Positions 35,377 to 46,512 of a stretch of DNA of 64,000 nt are shown one piece after another. Location of the stretch: positions 29,615,579 through 29,679,578 of the forward strand of contig NC_085876.1 of the NCBI RefSeq assembly GCF_034702125.1, in the 5' to 3' direction. Below the pieces are notes generated by a model. That model saw only the letters and a program-made list of their open reading frames with translations, made no database searches and had not been told where the DNA came from. Source of the DNA: Engraulis encrasicolus. Taxonomy: Eukaryota; Chordata; Actinopteri; Clupeiformes; Engraulidae. Positions within the stretch are counted from its first letter, which is position 1. The number at the start of each line of letters is the position of its first letter. Both the position numbers and the translations under genes were made by a program.

Positions 35377-36684
35377 TCAGTGGCCTGGCTGGCTAGAGGC
35401 TGACAGTGAAGGGAGAGTGGGTTGAGTGTTCAGTATCTTGATTGTTTGATGCATCGTGCTGCTTGCAAGCCTGGTGGTACGGGAACGGAGGCGCCTGTAC
35501 CTCTTTCCAGAGGGCAGGAGGCTGAACAGTTTGTGTGCAGGGTGGCTTGTGTCTTTGATGATCATCAGTGCTTTTCGGGTGAGGCGTGCGGTGTAAATGT
35601 CCTGCAGGGAGGGGAGTGGTACTCCAATGATCTTCTTCGCTGTGTTCACAACACGCTGGAGTGTCTTCCTGTTTTTCTCCGTGCAGCTTCCTCCCCACAC
35701 TGTGATGCAGCTGGACACGACGCTCTCTATGGTTCCTCTGTAGAATGTTGTCATGATGGAGGGTGTAGCACTTGCCTTCTTTAGTTTGCGCAAGAAGTAG
35801 AGACGCTGATGGGCCTTCTTCGCCAGTGATGTAGTGTTGGTGGTCCAAGAGAGGTCGTCGCTGATGTGCACTCCAAGGAACTTGGTGCTGCTCACTCTCT
35901 CCACAGCATCACCGTCGATGGTCAGTGGTGGCAGTTGTTTTTGGACCCTCTGAAAGTTGACAACAATCTCCTTGGTCTTGTTGACATTCAGCAGGAGGTT
36001 GTTGTCTTTGCACCATCTGGCCAGCAGGTCTACTTCTTCTCTGTAGTGGGTCTCATCGCCCTTAGTGATGAGGCCCACCAGTGTTGTATCATCCGCAAAC
36101 TTCACTAGATGGTTAGTGCTGTGGGTCGTTGTGCAGTCATGTGTCAGCAGCGTGAACAGCAGGGGGCTGAGAACACAACCTTGCGGAGCCCCCGTGCTCA
36201 GGGTCAGGGTGCTTGAGGTGTTATTCCCTACCCGTACTGCTTGTGGTCTCTGCATCAGGAAGTCCAGCAGCCAGTTGCAGAGGGAGGTGCTGAAACCTAG
36301 TTTGTCCAGTTTTCTGATGAGTTGTTGTGGTATTATGGTATTGAATGCTGAGCTGAAGTCAATGAACAGCATTCTCACATATGAGTCTTTATTGTCCAAG
36401 TGGGTGAGGGCTGGATGGAGGGCAGAGCAGATTGCATCCTCCGTGGATCGCTTGGCTCGGTATGCGAACTGGTAGGGGTCCAGGGTGGGGGGTAGGGTGG
36501 CTTTGATGTGTGACAGGACTAGCCGTTCGAAGCACTTCATGATTATGGGCGTCAGTGCTACAGGACGGTAGTCATTGAAGCATGATGGTGATGATTTCTT
36601 CGGCACGGGTATGATGGTAGCAGCTTTGAAAAGTGATGGGATGACTGCTTGCTCCAGAGAGATGTTAAAGATGTCTGTGAATGT
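35377..36684 (-). CDS. LINE reverse transcriptase domain and C-terminus (5' truncated)
   Basis: The open frame enters from the truncated 5' end ([20 protein letters not shown]) and runs about 435 codons. RT motifs in order are [44 protein letters not shown] and the catalytic [10 protein letters not shown], followed by TKEIVVNF and LGVHISDD. The C-terminal region has [12 protein letters not shown] and [13 protein letters not shown], typical of fish L2-clade elements. There is no stop or frameshift. The endonuclease domain is missing because of 5' truncation, so the copy cannot be autonomous. Confidence 0.88.
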   Translation of the reverse strand, partial: TFTDIFNISLEQAVIPSLFKAATIIPVPKKSSPSCFNDYRPVALTPIIMKCFERLVLSHIKATLPPTLDPYQFAYRAKRSTEDAICSALHPALTHLDNKDSYVRMLFIDFSSAFNTIIPQQLIRKLDKLGFSTSLCNWLLDFLMQRPQAVRVGNNTSSTLTLSTGAPQGCVLSPLLFTLLTHDCTTTHSTNHLVKFADDTTLVGLITKGDETHYREEVDLLARWCKDNNLLLNVNKTKEIVVNFQRVQKQLPPLTIDGDAVERVSSTKFLGVHISDDLSWTTNTTSLAKKAHQRLYFLRKLKKASATPSIMTTFYRGTIESVVSSCITVWGGSCTEKNRKTLQRVVNTAKKIIGVPLPSLQDIYTARLTRKALMIIKDTSHPAHKLFSLLPSGKRYRRLRSRTTRLASSTMHQTIKILNTQPTLPSLSASSQPGH

Positions 36685-37737
36685 CTATTGCGGTAATGAG
36701 GTAAAATGGTAAAATTCTTAAACTACAATAATAAGAAAAAAACTTTTTTGAGTGTTTTATGTAGCCCCTAGTACAACTATCAATATTCAGTAAACAAAAC
36801 TGCAAGAACAATTAAGTTTCCTAATACATTTCATGAAAGAAAAAAATTGCGGTAATGAGCATTTTAGCAGACATGGACTTATAAAACGTAAAAAAATGTG
36901 TTTTAAATAGTTGTCAGGTAAGTTGATTTTATTGTGCTTAGTAACTGTACACTTTGATGTAACTGATTAAAAAAGAAATTCAATCAAAAAAGCATTTTGA
37001 AAAAATGGTTGTCAAAACAGCTTTGTTGCGCGTTTCGTGAGAATCACCCCTATGTGCTTTTCCAGAAATTGACAGTTTTTTTGCTTCCTGTGTTTGGTTG
37101 TCATACCCTCATTTGTAGTGGGTTTGAGTATTTATCCTTTTTTACTAACTTGACTTCCTTCCAAAATCTTTGTGGTGTCACAAAAGGCTTGGCATTTGAA
37201 ATAGCAGTGAATAGGCCTTTTTAGCGAATTCAGTGTGAAGCAGTTTTTAGAATATTTCAATCAAAACTAGTAAGAAGAATCATTTGGAGGAATGCTGTAG
37301 TTGCCTTTACACTTTCCCAAATTAGAAACTGCTTATGCATGTTGTTTGCAACTTTTAGCAAGGTTTCAGGCCCCATACTCCGATCCTTTAGCCATGCTCA
37401 AACACCCATGTACCCATCTTTTAGTCATGCTGTGGGTTCTTGATGTCCTGGGTAAGTGGAGAGGCAACTGGATCAAAACAGCCTCAAAATGCACTTTGCA
37501 CTGATTTAGCTGAAAATGCCCATTCACAGCAATTCAAAATTCCAAGTCTATTGTGCCACCCGTTGACAAGTATCAAACATGCTAGAAAATGACAAGGAAG
37601 TTAAGGTAGTGCAATGGAACAATACTGCAAGAGAAGAGCAGGATTTTGCAACGTTTTAATTCTGTGTTTCATGCACCCTATACTATGGGCATGTCTGATA
37701 TTGTCCTGAAAACCAAACATTTTTTCTTTTTCAAAAA

Positions 37738-37994
37738 TGCGAGTGAAGTGAAAGCCCACTTGGGAAACTACAACTCCCATTGTCATTGTGATACAGCACT
37801 CCACAGCACACAAATGAACACTGCACACAAAAGAATGGCATTTATGCCTCATCCCCAATAGCACCTGAATGGGAGCAGTACTATGATCAGGGTACCTCAG
37901 TCATGGAGGAGGATGGGGGAGATCACTGGTTAATTACTCCCTCCACCAACCTGGCGGGTCGGGAATCTGATGATGACCTAACCCATGACTGCCA
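37738..37994 (-). repeat. SINE family B in outer copy right half
   Basis: Same position and orientation as 32703-32972 in the inner copy. Confidence 0.65.
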
Positions 37995-38531
37995 TTGATG
38001 TGCAATGTGCAACACAAGCAGTTAGTGGTGTTCAGTGATATTTCATAACAAATAACGTTCATTGTGAATTCCAGCTTTGGTCCGGACAGCATTATGGTGA
38101 TACTGTACAGAAAATGTACCGAACTGTGACCCTAAAACCAAGGTGTACCGGACCCACATACCATACAAGCTACTCTAGTCATCTCTTGTTCCTTCTACTA
38201 CCTACTTCCTAGTTGCCGGTGCATGCTGAGTCAGAAAAAAAAAGTCCAGTGCACGACCTCGCACTGCGACATGATTTTCCTTCTCATGACAGATTTAGAT
38301 TTCTGGTCCATAATAGATTTTTGGCTGGAGAGATCAGTGGTGAGTTGTGATGTCATTCAGGGTGGGGATGAGGAGTGGGATGTATGCGCTTCATTGGGGT
38401 CATCAGGTGGCTACCCTCCGGTGTTTTGATGATGGACTAACTTTAACTTCAGAGTGCACCCCTTGGCCTTCACCCCCTATACTATGATGTTACTTTGGTG
38501 CCCAGGAGGGGCCTCGCCTCTTCACCTACTG

Positions 38532-38840
38532 CAGGGGTGGGGAACCTTTTTCATTCGAGGGGCCTCTTCAAATTTATCTGAGGGCCGTAAAAGTTCTCAG
38601 AGAGCAGTATTAAGAACACAAACCAGGATTTCCCACTGCACATTAGGCTTATATTGAAGGCAGCCACCTTTAAAACAGAGCCAACCTTCTCTAGGTCCCC
38701 TGAATATAACTTAATTGTATTGCAAATGATTCCTTTACAAAATATGTCATATTTCATGTGAAGCTGCATAACATTAAAATTATGTCGGGGGCCTGATTAA
38801 ACGGCCTCAAATGACCCTCGAGACAGGTTCCCCACCCCTG
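38532..38840. mobile_element. hAT-type MITE (outer copy)
   Basis: The counterpart of 33820-34142, with the same CAGGGGTGGGGAACCT termini; an ancestral insertion shared by both copies. Confidence 0.8.
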
Positions 38841-39679
38841 ACCTATGGTCTTTTATGGTCTTTGGTTGGGTCAAGTCTTGAATCCCAATATCCTTCAGTA
38901 GCTTAATGAATGGTTTTATATAGAATATATTTATCATCTTATTAGGTGTCACTTGATTAGTTCTGCCCTGGAGACTCTAACAAATCACATCACTTACTAA
39001 TATTAGGCTTTAGTTCAATTTATTCCTCCTTATTCTCATTACCGAAAACTCATTCTCATTACCGAAATGTATCCCTCATTACCGAAATGAGCACTTAATT
39101 GTAAAAAAAAAGTACTAAAGGAAAACTGTATTCATATATATTTTTTATGAACACAGTACCTTTCATGTTTCTTTCACTTCAATATATTTTTTGACCGAAA
39201 TTGTAGGTTTTCACTGATTTATTCTAAAATTAAAGAGGAAAACAAATGATCCTATTGCGGTAATGAGGTAAAATGGTAAAATTCTTAAACTACAATAATA
39301 AGGAAAAAAACTTTTTGGAGTGTTTTATGTAGCACCTAGTACAACTATCAATATTCAATGAACAAAACTGCAAGACCAATTAAGTTTCATAATACATTTC
39401 ATGAAAGAAAAAAAATGCGGTAATGAGCATTTCAGCAGACATGGACTTTTAAAACGTTAAAAAAATTGTTTTAAATAGTTGTCAGGTAAGTTGATATTAT
39501 TGTGCTTAGTAACTGTACACTTTAATGTAACCGATTCAAAAAGAAATTCAATCAAAAAAGCATTTTGAAAAAATGGTTGTCAAAACACCTTTGTTGCGCG
39601 TTTCGTGAGAATCACCCGTGTGTCCGTGTCTGGCACCATCCTTGTGGGAGGCTGTGGCAGCTGCTCCCCAGTACATGCA

Positions 39680-40206
39680 ACTCAAGCCATCCTGGTCTGC
39701 AGGGCCACATACAACTCATGCCATCCTGGTCTGCAGGGCCACATCAGAGATTCTTTAAGTATAGAGATATGCCAATGTAATAGGTTTCTATGGGCACCTA
39801 ACATGACCAGGTTCCGGTCTGCCTAAAGGGGCGTGTCATAATACTCCTAGCATTGAATAGAACAGTCCCTAGGTCTGTCTAAAGGGAGAAATCCCCCCCT
39901 CCCCCTTGCAATTATAGAACCCTGAAACAATGGCCCAACGGAACCTCTCTGTCTCTACTCTCTCTGGCCACATTATACAACTCAAGCCATCCTGGTCTGC
40001 AGGCCCACATTATACAACTCATGCCATCCTGGTCTGCAGAGCCGCATACAACTCATGCTATCCTGGTCTGCAGAGCCGCATACAACTCATGCCATCCTGG
40101 TCTGCAGAGCCACATCATACAACACATGCTATCCTGGTCTGTAGGACCACATACAACTCAAGCCATCCTGGTCTGCAGGGCCACATTATACAACTCATGC
40201 CATCCT
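39680..40206. repeat. VNTR, unit about 34 bp, interrupted by a 220-bp repeat
   Basis: The unit resembles ACAACTCATGCCATCCTGGT plus CTGCAGGGCCACAT. Two units lie before 39737 and about eight after 39960. The dispersed repeat (inverted copy of 24978-25200) sits between. Confidence 0.85.
39737..39965 (-). repeat. Dispersed repeat, about 220 bp (copy 2)
   Basis: Inverse of 24978-25200, starting AGAGATTCTTTAAGTATAGAG and ending CTCTACTCTCTCTGG, inserted in the VNTR. Confidence 0.7.
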
Positions 40207-40368
40207 GGGGGTGTACGAAGAGATCATGGTTTAGTGATAAATCAGGCTTAGTTAACCTACAGGAAGTGGTAAACCTGCTATTAGATATTTATTTAAATAA
40301 ATTAGGACTCCAGGCCCTATTAGATGACTTAACCGAACTTACTACTTACTACTTACTACTTACTACTG

Positions 40369-40481
<113 letters not shown>

Positions 40482-41045
40482 AATGCAAGTGAAGTCATTT
40501 TGACAGTCGGCGAGCGATGGCAAGCCCGCTGTTTTGGCCTTGTCACCATGGATACATTAGGAGACAGAGACATAATTAATTCACCCTGTGCCAGAGTGGC
40601 CTGTGGTCTTCACACCAGAGAGTGGGCAAGAGAGAGAAAAAATTGGAGAAATAAAAAGAGAGAGGAATTGATAGAGAGACAGGAGTGGTGTGGGTGCAGG
40701 GGGTGGAGGGACATCTGAATAAATGTCTTGCATAAGCAGCCCAATACTACAGAGACAAAGGTGGCTGAGAACGAGCCAGCCAATCAGTCAGTCAAGCAGC
40801 TCTGCTTGACATTATTCTCCATCTGATAAATATCACACAACCGTGCTCTCGTGCTAAATCTCCAATCATGTAGAATAATGCTCAAACCAACCTAATGTCC
40901 ATTGCTCCCCATTTGGCATGTGCAGCAAGTGAGATGAGATGCCAGTCTCTCCGCTGCCAAGACGTCATTGGCAAGATGGGTATGGTTGTTAATTGGCATG
41001 GGCACTCCACAATGATGGGTATGACTGTGACTTGGATGGTATGGA

Positions 41046-41385
41046 CACACTAGGGATGACAACAATGAATTGATTAATTAATTGATCAAGACAATATTAA
41101 TAATGGCAAATAATTTCCAATTCGACTGGCAAGAGACCCAGGTGAAATGGGCATGACAAAGTGCATGTGGGAACATTTCAATCATCTTTGGATGAAAGAA
41201 TATAAATATAAATTATTTAGAATTTAGTGTTTTATCTAATTTTTGGATTTTATCAGGGTTTTGTTTTAAATATTGAGATTTTGGGGAAAAAACGCTGCTT
41301 GTCAATTGACTTAAACGTCAGTTGATCGAAAAGGTCAATCAACTAACAATTAAGTGAATTAATCGATAATTTGCTGCCCCAATGG
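41046..41385. repeat. Probable hAT-like MITE
   Basis: Starts ACTAGGGATGACAACAATG and ends GATAATTTGCTGCCCCA; the interior has ATTGATTAATTAATTGATC-type symmetry. Boundaries and target duplication are unclear. Confidence 0.4.
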
Positions 41386-41645
41386 TCACAGTGTGGGTTA
41401 TGGGTGTACCACAGTATTGTGCTCCACAGTATAGATGTGGCCGGGATGGGCACTCCAAAGTTTTTTTTGTGGATGTGATTGGCATGGCCACTCAACCGTG
41501 TTTGGGTGAAAGTGAAAGTGAAAGCCCACCATTATAAAAGCTCCCATTATAATTGAACATACTGTCATGCTGTCATGCCGTTTGGACTGTGTGCTTGAAT
41601 ACCAATGTTAATGTAACGCCTTCCCCATTTTCTTTCCTCTCCTAG

Positions 41646-41726
41646 CTAGGGTTATTGAGTTAGAGTTATGGGTTTTAGGGTTAGGTTTATGGTTAGGGTT
41701 AGTGTTTTAGGGTTAGGGTTATAAGT
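41646..41726. repeat. Degenerate TTAGGG-rich interstitial tract
   Basis: Several TTAGGG/GTTAGGGTTAGTG units, interrupted (for example GGTTAGGGTTAGTGTTTTAG). Confidence 0.6.
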
Positions 41727-43680
41727 TTCACACATTTTCATTATCTCAATCCTCATTGCCACAGGAAGTCTGCTGAATGCCAATCTCCCTGTGAGAGCTA
41801 AGCATCAAGCATTGACTAGTGAGTGGCAACAGGAGTTTAGTGGTCAAAGTCAGCAACAATATAGAGACTTTGTTTGATTTTATCAGATTTTTTTTAGAGA
41901 GAATTCCACTTGATATATACATAATATATATACATACATATAATATACATATTTACAATGTTGTACAATGTTTGACTATAATCACATAACCATAATGTAA
42001 CAGTATTGCAAAACAAAAAATACAAAATTACTGGGCTAAGTCTATCATAACTTGCTTCTTTCAAAAAACAGCCTCTTACTGTCACTGTATGTAAAAAAGA
42101 AATCAAATGTCTCAAGAAATGTATCAACACAAAACATTCTTTAGAGTACTATTTGGCACAACATAATTGGGGTCTCCTTGGTGTCAGTTGGCTGTTGTAT
42201 ATGAGTTGCGCCATCTAGCGGTCTAAATAGTTCATAAGACAGGCATGCTGATTTCTAATACACTAAAGGCGGAATTCTCCCGTCGCCAATTAAGTCGTTT
42301 TTACGAGCGCACCTTTTACACGCTTCCATCCTGCGTGCATTCTCCCCTCTGAAATATTACCACACCCCTCGAAAAACAACACTCCGAAAAACAGTGCGTA
42401 GCCCAACATGGGCGTGATATATGCTAAATGGAGGGATGAGTCTTTGCCACGGAGCATGGATTTTCAGATCAACCATGTGAAAACCTCGGCAATCCATTGA
42501 AAGCCAAAACTGAACTTTGACTTTGAATTTAAAACTATGTGACAAAAGTTGTCGTGCAAAAGCTTTTCAAAATCTAACCTTCGCTCCTTTTAGCAAACAC
42601 AAGGCGAGTAGTGGAGGTGAGATAATGAGATGGAAACGCGATGTGTCCCATTCGCGGGAACTTTAGCTCTGCGTTTTGGAGCAGAGCAACAGGTTGATTT
42701 GAAATGATAAACACGATGAAACGTTTTGTTAAAAAATGGAGTTCGGCATGTTGCCTAGACAATTCCGTAAATCAAAAACTGATTTAAAATGCTGATCATT
42801 GCCTCTTAATTCCCACAGTAACAAACACATTGTATTTGCTGACTTTTCAAAGCGCTTCTCCGCTTCTCTGCAGCCTACAGCTACGTGACATTTATATCAT
42901 TGGAAATATGTGGATCTCAGCTGTCCGTCAGCATTTGACACTTAGGCTACATGCATGCTGAAGAATGAACAAGGAAATCGATCGTCATGAAAAGACGGAG
43001 ACTTTATATTCTGTCGCAGACATGGGAATTAATTGGACATGGGCATGCAATGCCAAGCCAGGACTTAAACGTGCAGCTGATGGGGTGTAATAGAGACCAG
43101 AAACGAAATGCCAAAGACATTAAGTGTGAGGTTGTATGTGTGTGGTTGTAATCCTCCAGTATCTAGAGTGCGTTTTTTACCCTGAAGGGGAACTCCAATA
43201 ATAGTTGGCCAGACAGTGTTATTTCCTGGTTTCACCCTCTGTCAACTGCGGAGCACACAGAAAGAGACTTTCAAAACTAAATGCCTAGTTTTTAATAGCG
43301 TAGGCCCACTACATTGTTTCACAAATAAAATACAAATATTATGTTACAATAGCTTACATTATTATGTATAGGATAGACCAATCTGGCCAACCCAACGACA
43401 GTACAAAGCACAGAAACACAACAAACACAAACCATCAAAATACATTCAGGTAGCTTTAAAATGTTGACCAGAGGAACTTATCTGCTGCCTTGCCTGGCTC
43501 TCTGATCTCTAACCAACTGTTCAACTACCAGATTACACACCAAGGGTAGGCAAACTATTTCTTTGTATGCGGGCCACATATTGAAAAAAATGGACTTCCA
43601 GCGGGGCAATGGAAAATAAAGAGTACTCATTTCTAACCAGTTTCCAGTTAGAGTCACTGCACTTCGAAATAAAAACATAC
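41727..43680. other. Intron stretch without recognised gene
   Basis: No coding sequence is supported on either strand. There is (TATA)-rich sequence at 41915-41955. Near 43540-43610 (AGGGTAGGCAAACTATTTC, GCGGGCCACATATTG) there is a diverged hAT fragment. Confidence 0.4.
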
Positions 43681-43689
43681 AGGCTGTAT

Positions 43690-44151
43690 TAGGGCTGGGC
43701 GATATGTAGAAAAAAATATCTCGATATATTTTGTCTATATCTGCATATACGATATATATCTTGAGATTTGCAATTCCCCCTAAAAGAGGCAAAAATTACA
43801 TAAAACGTATTTTTAGACAACTGGGATTTATATATGCTTCGAGACAAAACTGTCTGGGCTGCGGCTGTGCAGTCAGAAAAATACCAAATCAAAGTACCGG
43901 TAACGGCATAGCGGAAACAGAGCATTTTCATCTCACATTCATATTATTGCTATGGTAACTGAGTCACAGACGGAAAGCAGAAGTGTGCACTGGTGCAAGA
44001 GCAGCTCGGAGGAATATCATTTGCTTCTGGCAATCTCAGAATTTTAAAAGTTTATCACTTTTCTCGATAAATTATTCGATATGCCAAAATCTATTTCGAG
44101 ATGTTTCTCCTTCTCGATATATCTTACATCTTGATATATTGCCCACCCCTA
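43690..44151. mobile_element. hAT-type MITE (TAGGGCTGGGCGATAT termini)
   Basis: 462 bp beginning TAGGGCTGGGCGATATG and ending ATATTGCCCACCCCTA. Flanks GGCTGTAT (43682-43689) and GGCTGTAA (44152-44159) form an 8-bp duplication with one mismatch. Confidence 0.8.
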
Positions 44152-44353
44152 GGCTGTAAGACTTATCCTACAACTATACTGTTTGATGAAGCTATTAACA
44201 AACACAGCACCACATGGCACCAGTTTAAAAGCATACTGTGCAAGGGATATACAATAATGTTCAATGTTAGTTCAACATTGTACATTTTTTACTTTACTGA
44301 GGGCTGCATTTGGCGCTGAGCTGTAACTTAGTTTACATACCCCTGCTATTAGG

Positions 44354-45388
44354 TCACTTAGGTTTCTGAAATTGTCGATTCAGTTCTAGCTCCAAGGCAC
44401 CGCTGTCCATACTGTTTGTGTTCTTCCTCTGTAAGAGCACAATGGCCTTCCTGATGTTGGCTTTCCCTGACCTGGTGATGAAACAGTACAACAGCGGATC
44501 GGCCAAACAGTTAAGGGTGGCCAGAGCCGCGCCAGCCTTGTAAGGATAGGATATCCACGGCAGGGTCTGGCAGGTCTCCCACAGCGCTCTAACCAGGAAC
44601 ATGATGTGCAGGGGCCCAAAGCAGACGGCCACAGTGAGCTGCACCAGCAGCAGTAGCCGGCACACCCGGTTGCGCTCCTGTTTCTCCGTGGCGCGGTTCG
44701 ACTGCACCTCCCTGCGGATCTGCCAGCTGCAGAAGCCGACCAGCAGCGAAGGCAGGAGGAACCAGGTGAGGAAGCGGGCGTAGCTGACGCGCCTGGCGTA
44801 CTCCAGCTTCATGGGGAAGACGTCCAGACAGGTGCTGGCTTCGTGGTCGTACCTGTACACAGTCTCTTTGGACAGCGTGGCGGCATTGAAGACCACGGTG
44901 AAGGTCCATGACAGTATACACATGCCCACGGCTGTGGTCATCTTCCGCATGGCGGGAAACCTCAAGGGGTGGACCACAGCCAGATAGCGGTCAACTGCAA
45001 TGCAACACAGCAGACACACGCTGTAGTAGAACTGGGTGAACAAGAAGAAAACGGACACCACACACGCCGTGTCCCCGTGTTTCCACTTGCTGGCGAAGTT
45101 GTATTCCATCCAGACGGGTAACATCAAGATGAAACAAATGTCCGTCAGAGCCAAGTTCAACAGGTACACCCCCAACTCATTGCCCTGTCGCACATGCTGG
45201 TAGGACACAAATGCTGCGAAGCCGTTGCTGGGGAGGCCCAGGATGATGATGGCAAAGTGCAAAACCGTAAACCATGTCTTTACTGATGGGTGATAGTCAC
45301 AGTGCGTCTCATTGCCGGGTGTTGGTGGTGAAAATGTGGATATGGATAGGCCAACAGAAGGATTCAACAATGCAGATATTGAGTTCAT
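44354..45388 (-). CDS. Class A GPCR, proton-sensing (GPR4/GPR65/GPR68) group-like
   Basis: A plasma-membrane seven-helix receptor of 344 residues on the minus strand, inside akap9 intron 1. The start at 45388 (MNSISALLNPSV) follows a strong acceptor (TTGTGTGTTTTTTCTTAG, exon from 45402), so the whole CDS is one exon preceded by a 5'UTR intron. An N-glycosylation site is at N26 (NET). TM1 is around 38-62 with GLPSN. TM2 contains NELGVYLLNLALTD with D83. Cys109 and Cys187 could form the conserved disulfide. The DRYLAVVHPLRF motif starts at 133. W161, P213, CFGP (256-259) and NCLADPLLY (293-301) mark TM4-TM7. NELGVYL, the WKHGD before TM3 and DRYLAVVHPLRF match GPR4/GPR68/GPR65 best. His29, His33 and His104 are candidate pH-sensing residues. 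The ligand and exact orthology are not decided; GPR132-like is a weaker alternative. Confidence 0.88.
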   Translation of the reverse strand: MNSISALLNPSVGLSISTFSPPTPGNETHCDYHPSVKTWFTVLHFAIIILGLPSNGFAAFVSYQHVRQGNELGVYLLNLALTDICFILMLPVWMEYNFASKWKHGDTACVVSVFFLFTQFYYSVCLLCCIAVDRYLAVVHPLRFPAMRKMTTAVGMCILSWTFTVVFNAATLSKETVYRYDHEASTCLDVFPMKLEYARRVSYARFLTWFLLPSLLVGFCSWQIRREVQSNRATEKQERNRVCRLLLLVQLTVAVCFGPLHIMFLVRALWETCQTLPWISYPYKAGAALATLNCLADPLLYCFITRSGKANIRKAIVLLQRKNTNSMDSGALELELNRQFQKPK

Positions 45389-45814
45389 ATTTCTTGTAGG
45401 AACTAAGAAAAAACACACAACTGAATTAGTTCCAAATATTTCTTGACTATGCCTACATTTTGTCATTACAGTAGACCTATTGATATCATAAATAATGTTA
45501 CCATTGCCTATTAAATTGACTTTCATACAGTACAGGCCAAAAGTGTGGACTCACCTTCTCATTTATTTAATTCTCTTTATTTTTGTGGCTATTTACAGAA
45601 CTTAGTACATTTTCAGGGAGGGCATCAAAACTGTGAATGAACACATGTATAATTTTTCGCGTAATTTTTTTCTAAAATATATAAAAAATAAAAACAAATA
45701 TAGCTGCAAGCAGCAATGCGGGGCCAAGCAGTAAACTTGGCAAAGTTGCCACGGCAACAGAAGGAACTGTAGCGCCCCCTTTGGCCCAAATCTCGCCAAT
45801 GTTGGGGTGCATTC

Positions 45815-45932
45815 CTTGGAGGGGAAAATGGGGAGAGAGACGGGGAGGGTCGGCAAAGGACCTGGGCTGGGAATCAAACCCGGGTCAGCCGCATGATAGA
45901 CGAGTGCCCTACCGGTTGGCCACGGCAGGGCC
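45815..45932 (-). repeat. tRNA-derived SINE, family C (truncated)
   Basis: Minus strand: GGCCCTGCCGTGGCCAACCG, AGGGCACTCGTC, then box B CCCGGGTTTGATTCCC and GGTCCTTTGCCGACC. Confidence 0.7.
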
Positions 45933-46235
45933 TGTGCTGCCCTTGATTTATATTGAGTAACACATTTCCATTCCCTCTCAAATTAGTCTATAAAATATCA
46001 GCAAGTAATTTCTATACTTGAGAGGCTTGCTTTTTGGACAGCAATTATAATCCTCTGTGATCATTCTATTTAGTAAAATTGTTTATATGACATACAATAT
46101 TATGGAAAAGAATTAGGAGCCTACTGAAAATAGATATGGTCTTTGAAATCCTAAACACAAGAATCCTATAGGCTGCAATGTAATGTTGGCCAGTCTTTTG
46201 AGAGACTGGTCTGAGGAATTGGTGTACATAGAAGT

Positions 46236-46512
<277 letters not shown>

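Larger units (their letters stand above)
34578..36684 (-). mobile_element. 5'-truncated L2-like LINE
   Basis: 2.1 kb in minus orientation, flanked by CTATT (34573-34577 and 36685-36689). The empty site GATCCTATTGCGG survives in the outer copy at 39248-39260. The 3' end consists of TTGAC repeats (34578-34600). The 3'UTR contains GT/CA tracts at 34908-35270. The coding part is intact from the 5' truncation to its stop. Confidence 0.9.
30256..37049. mobile_element. Inner copy of the same TIR transposon
   Basis: The ends GGGTGATTCTCACGAA and its inverse are flanked by CTAT at 30252-30255 and 37050-37053. It is the same family as the outer copy: the left half aligns with 28705-30200 and the right half with about 37190-39617. 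It carries its own additions: a hAT-like insert (32095-32488), an extra plus-strand SINE (about 32975-33312) and an L2-like LINE (34578-36684). Relative to the outer copy it lacks roughly 240 bp at about 31729, where GAAGCCAGCAC joins GAAGCAGGCTTGG. It has 12 CTCATTACCG decamers. Confidence 0.85.
28705..39617. mobile_element. Outer copy of an unclassified TIR transposon, split by a copy of itself
   Basis: The left end GGGTGATTCTCACGAA (28705-28720) and its exact inverse at 39602-39617 are flanked by GTGT at 28701-28704 and 39618-39621. The outer copy consists of 28705-30255 and 37050-39617, about 4.1 kb once the inner copy is removed. It holds 12 exact CTCATTACCG decamers: seven in the left half and five in the right. 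No transposase frame is visible, so it appears non-autonomous. A 4-bp target duplication is compatible with Sola, Chapaev, Ginger or Academ, but the termini match none that I can confirm. Confidence 0.85.

Noticed and set aside
45389..45526. 46 extra N-terminal residues of the GPCR frame
   Set aside because: The extension crosses a strong splice acceptor (TTTTTTCTTAG) and starts at the edge of the Tc1-type element; it is intronic.
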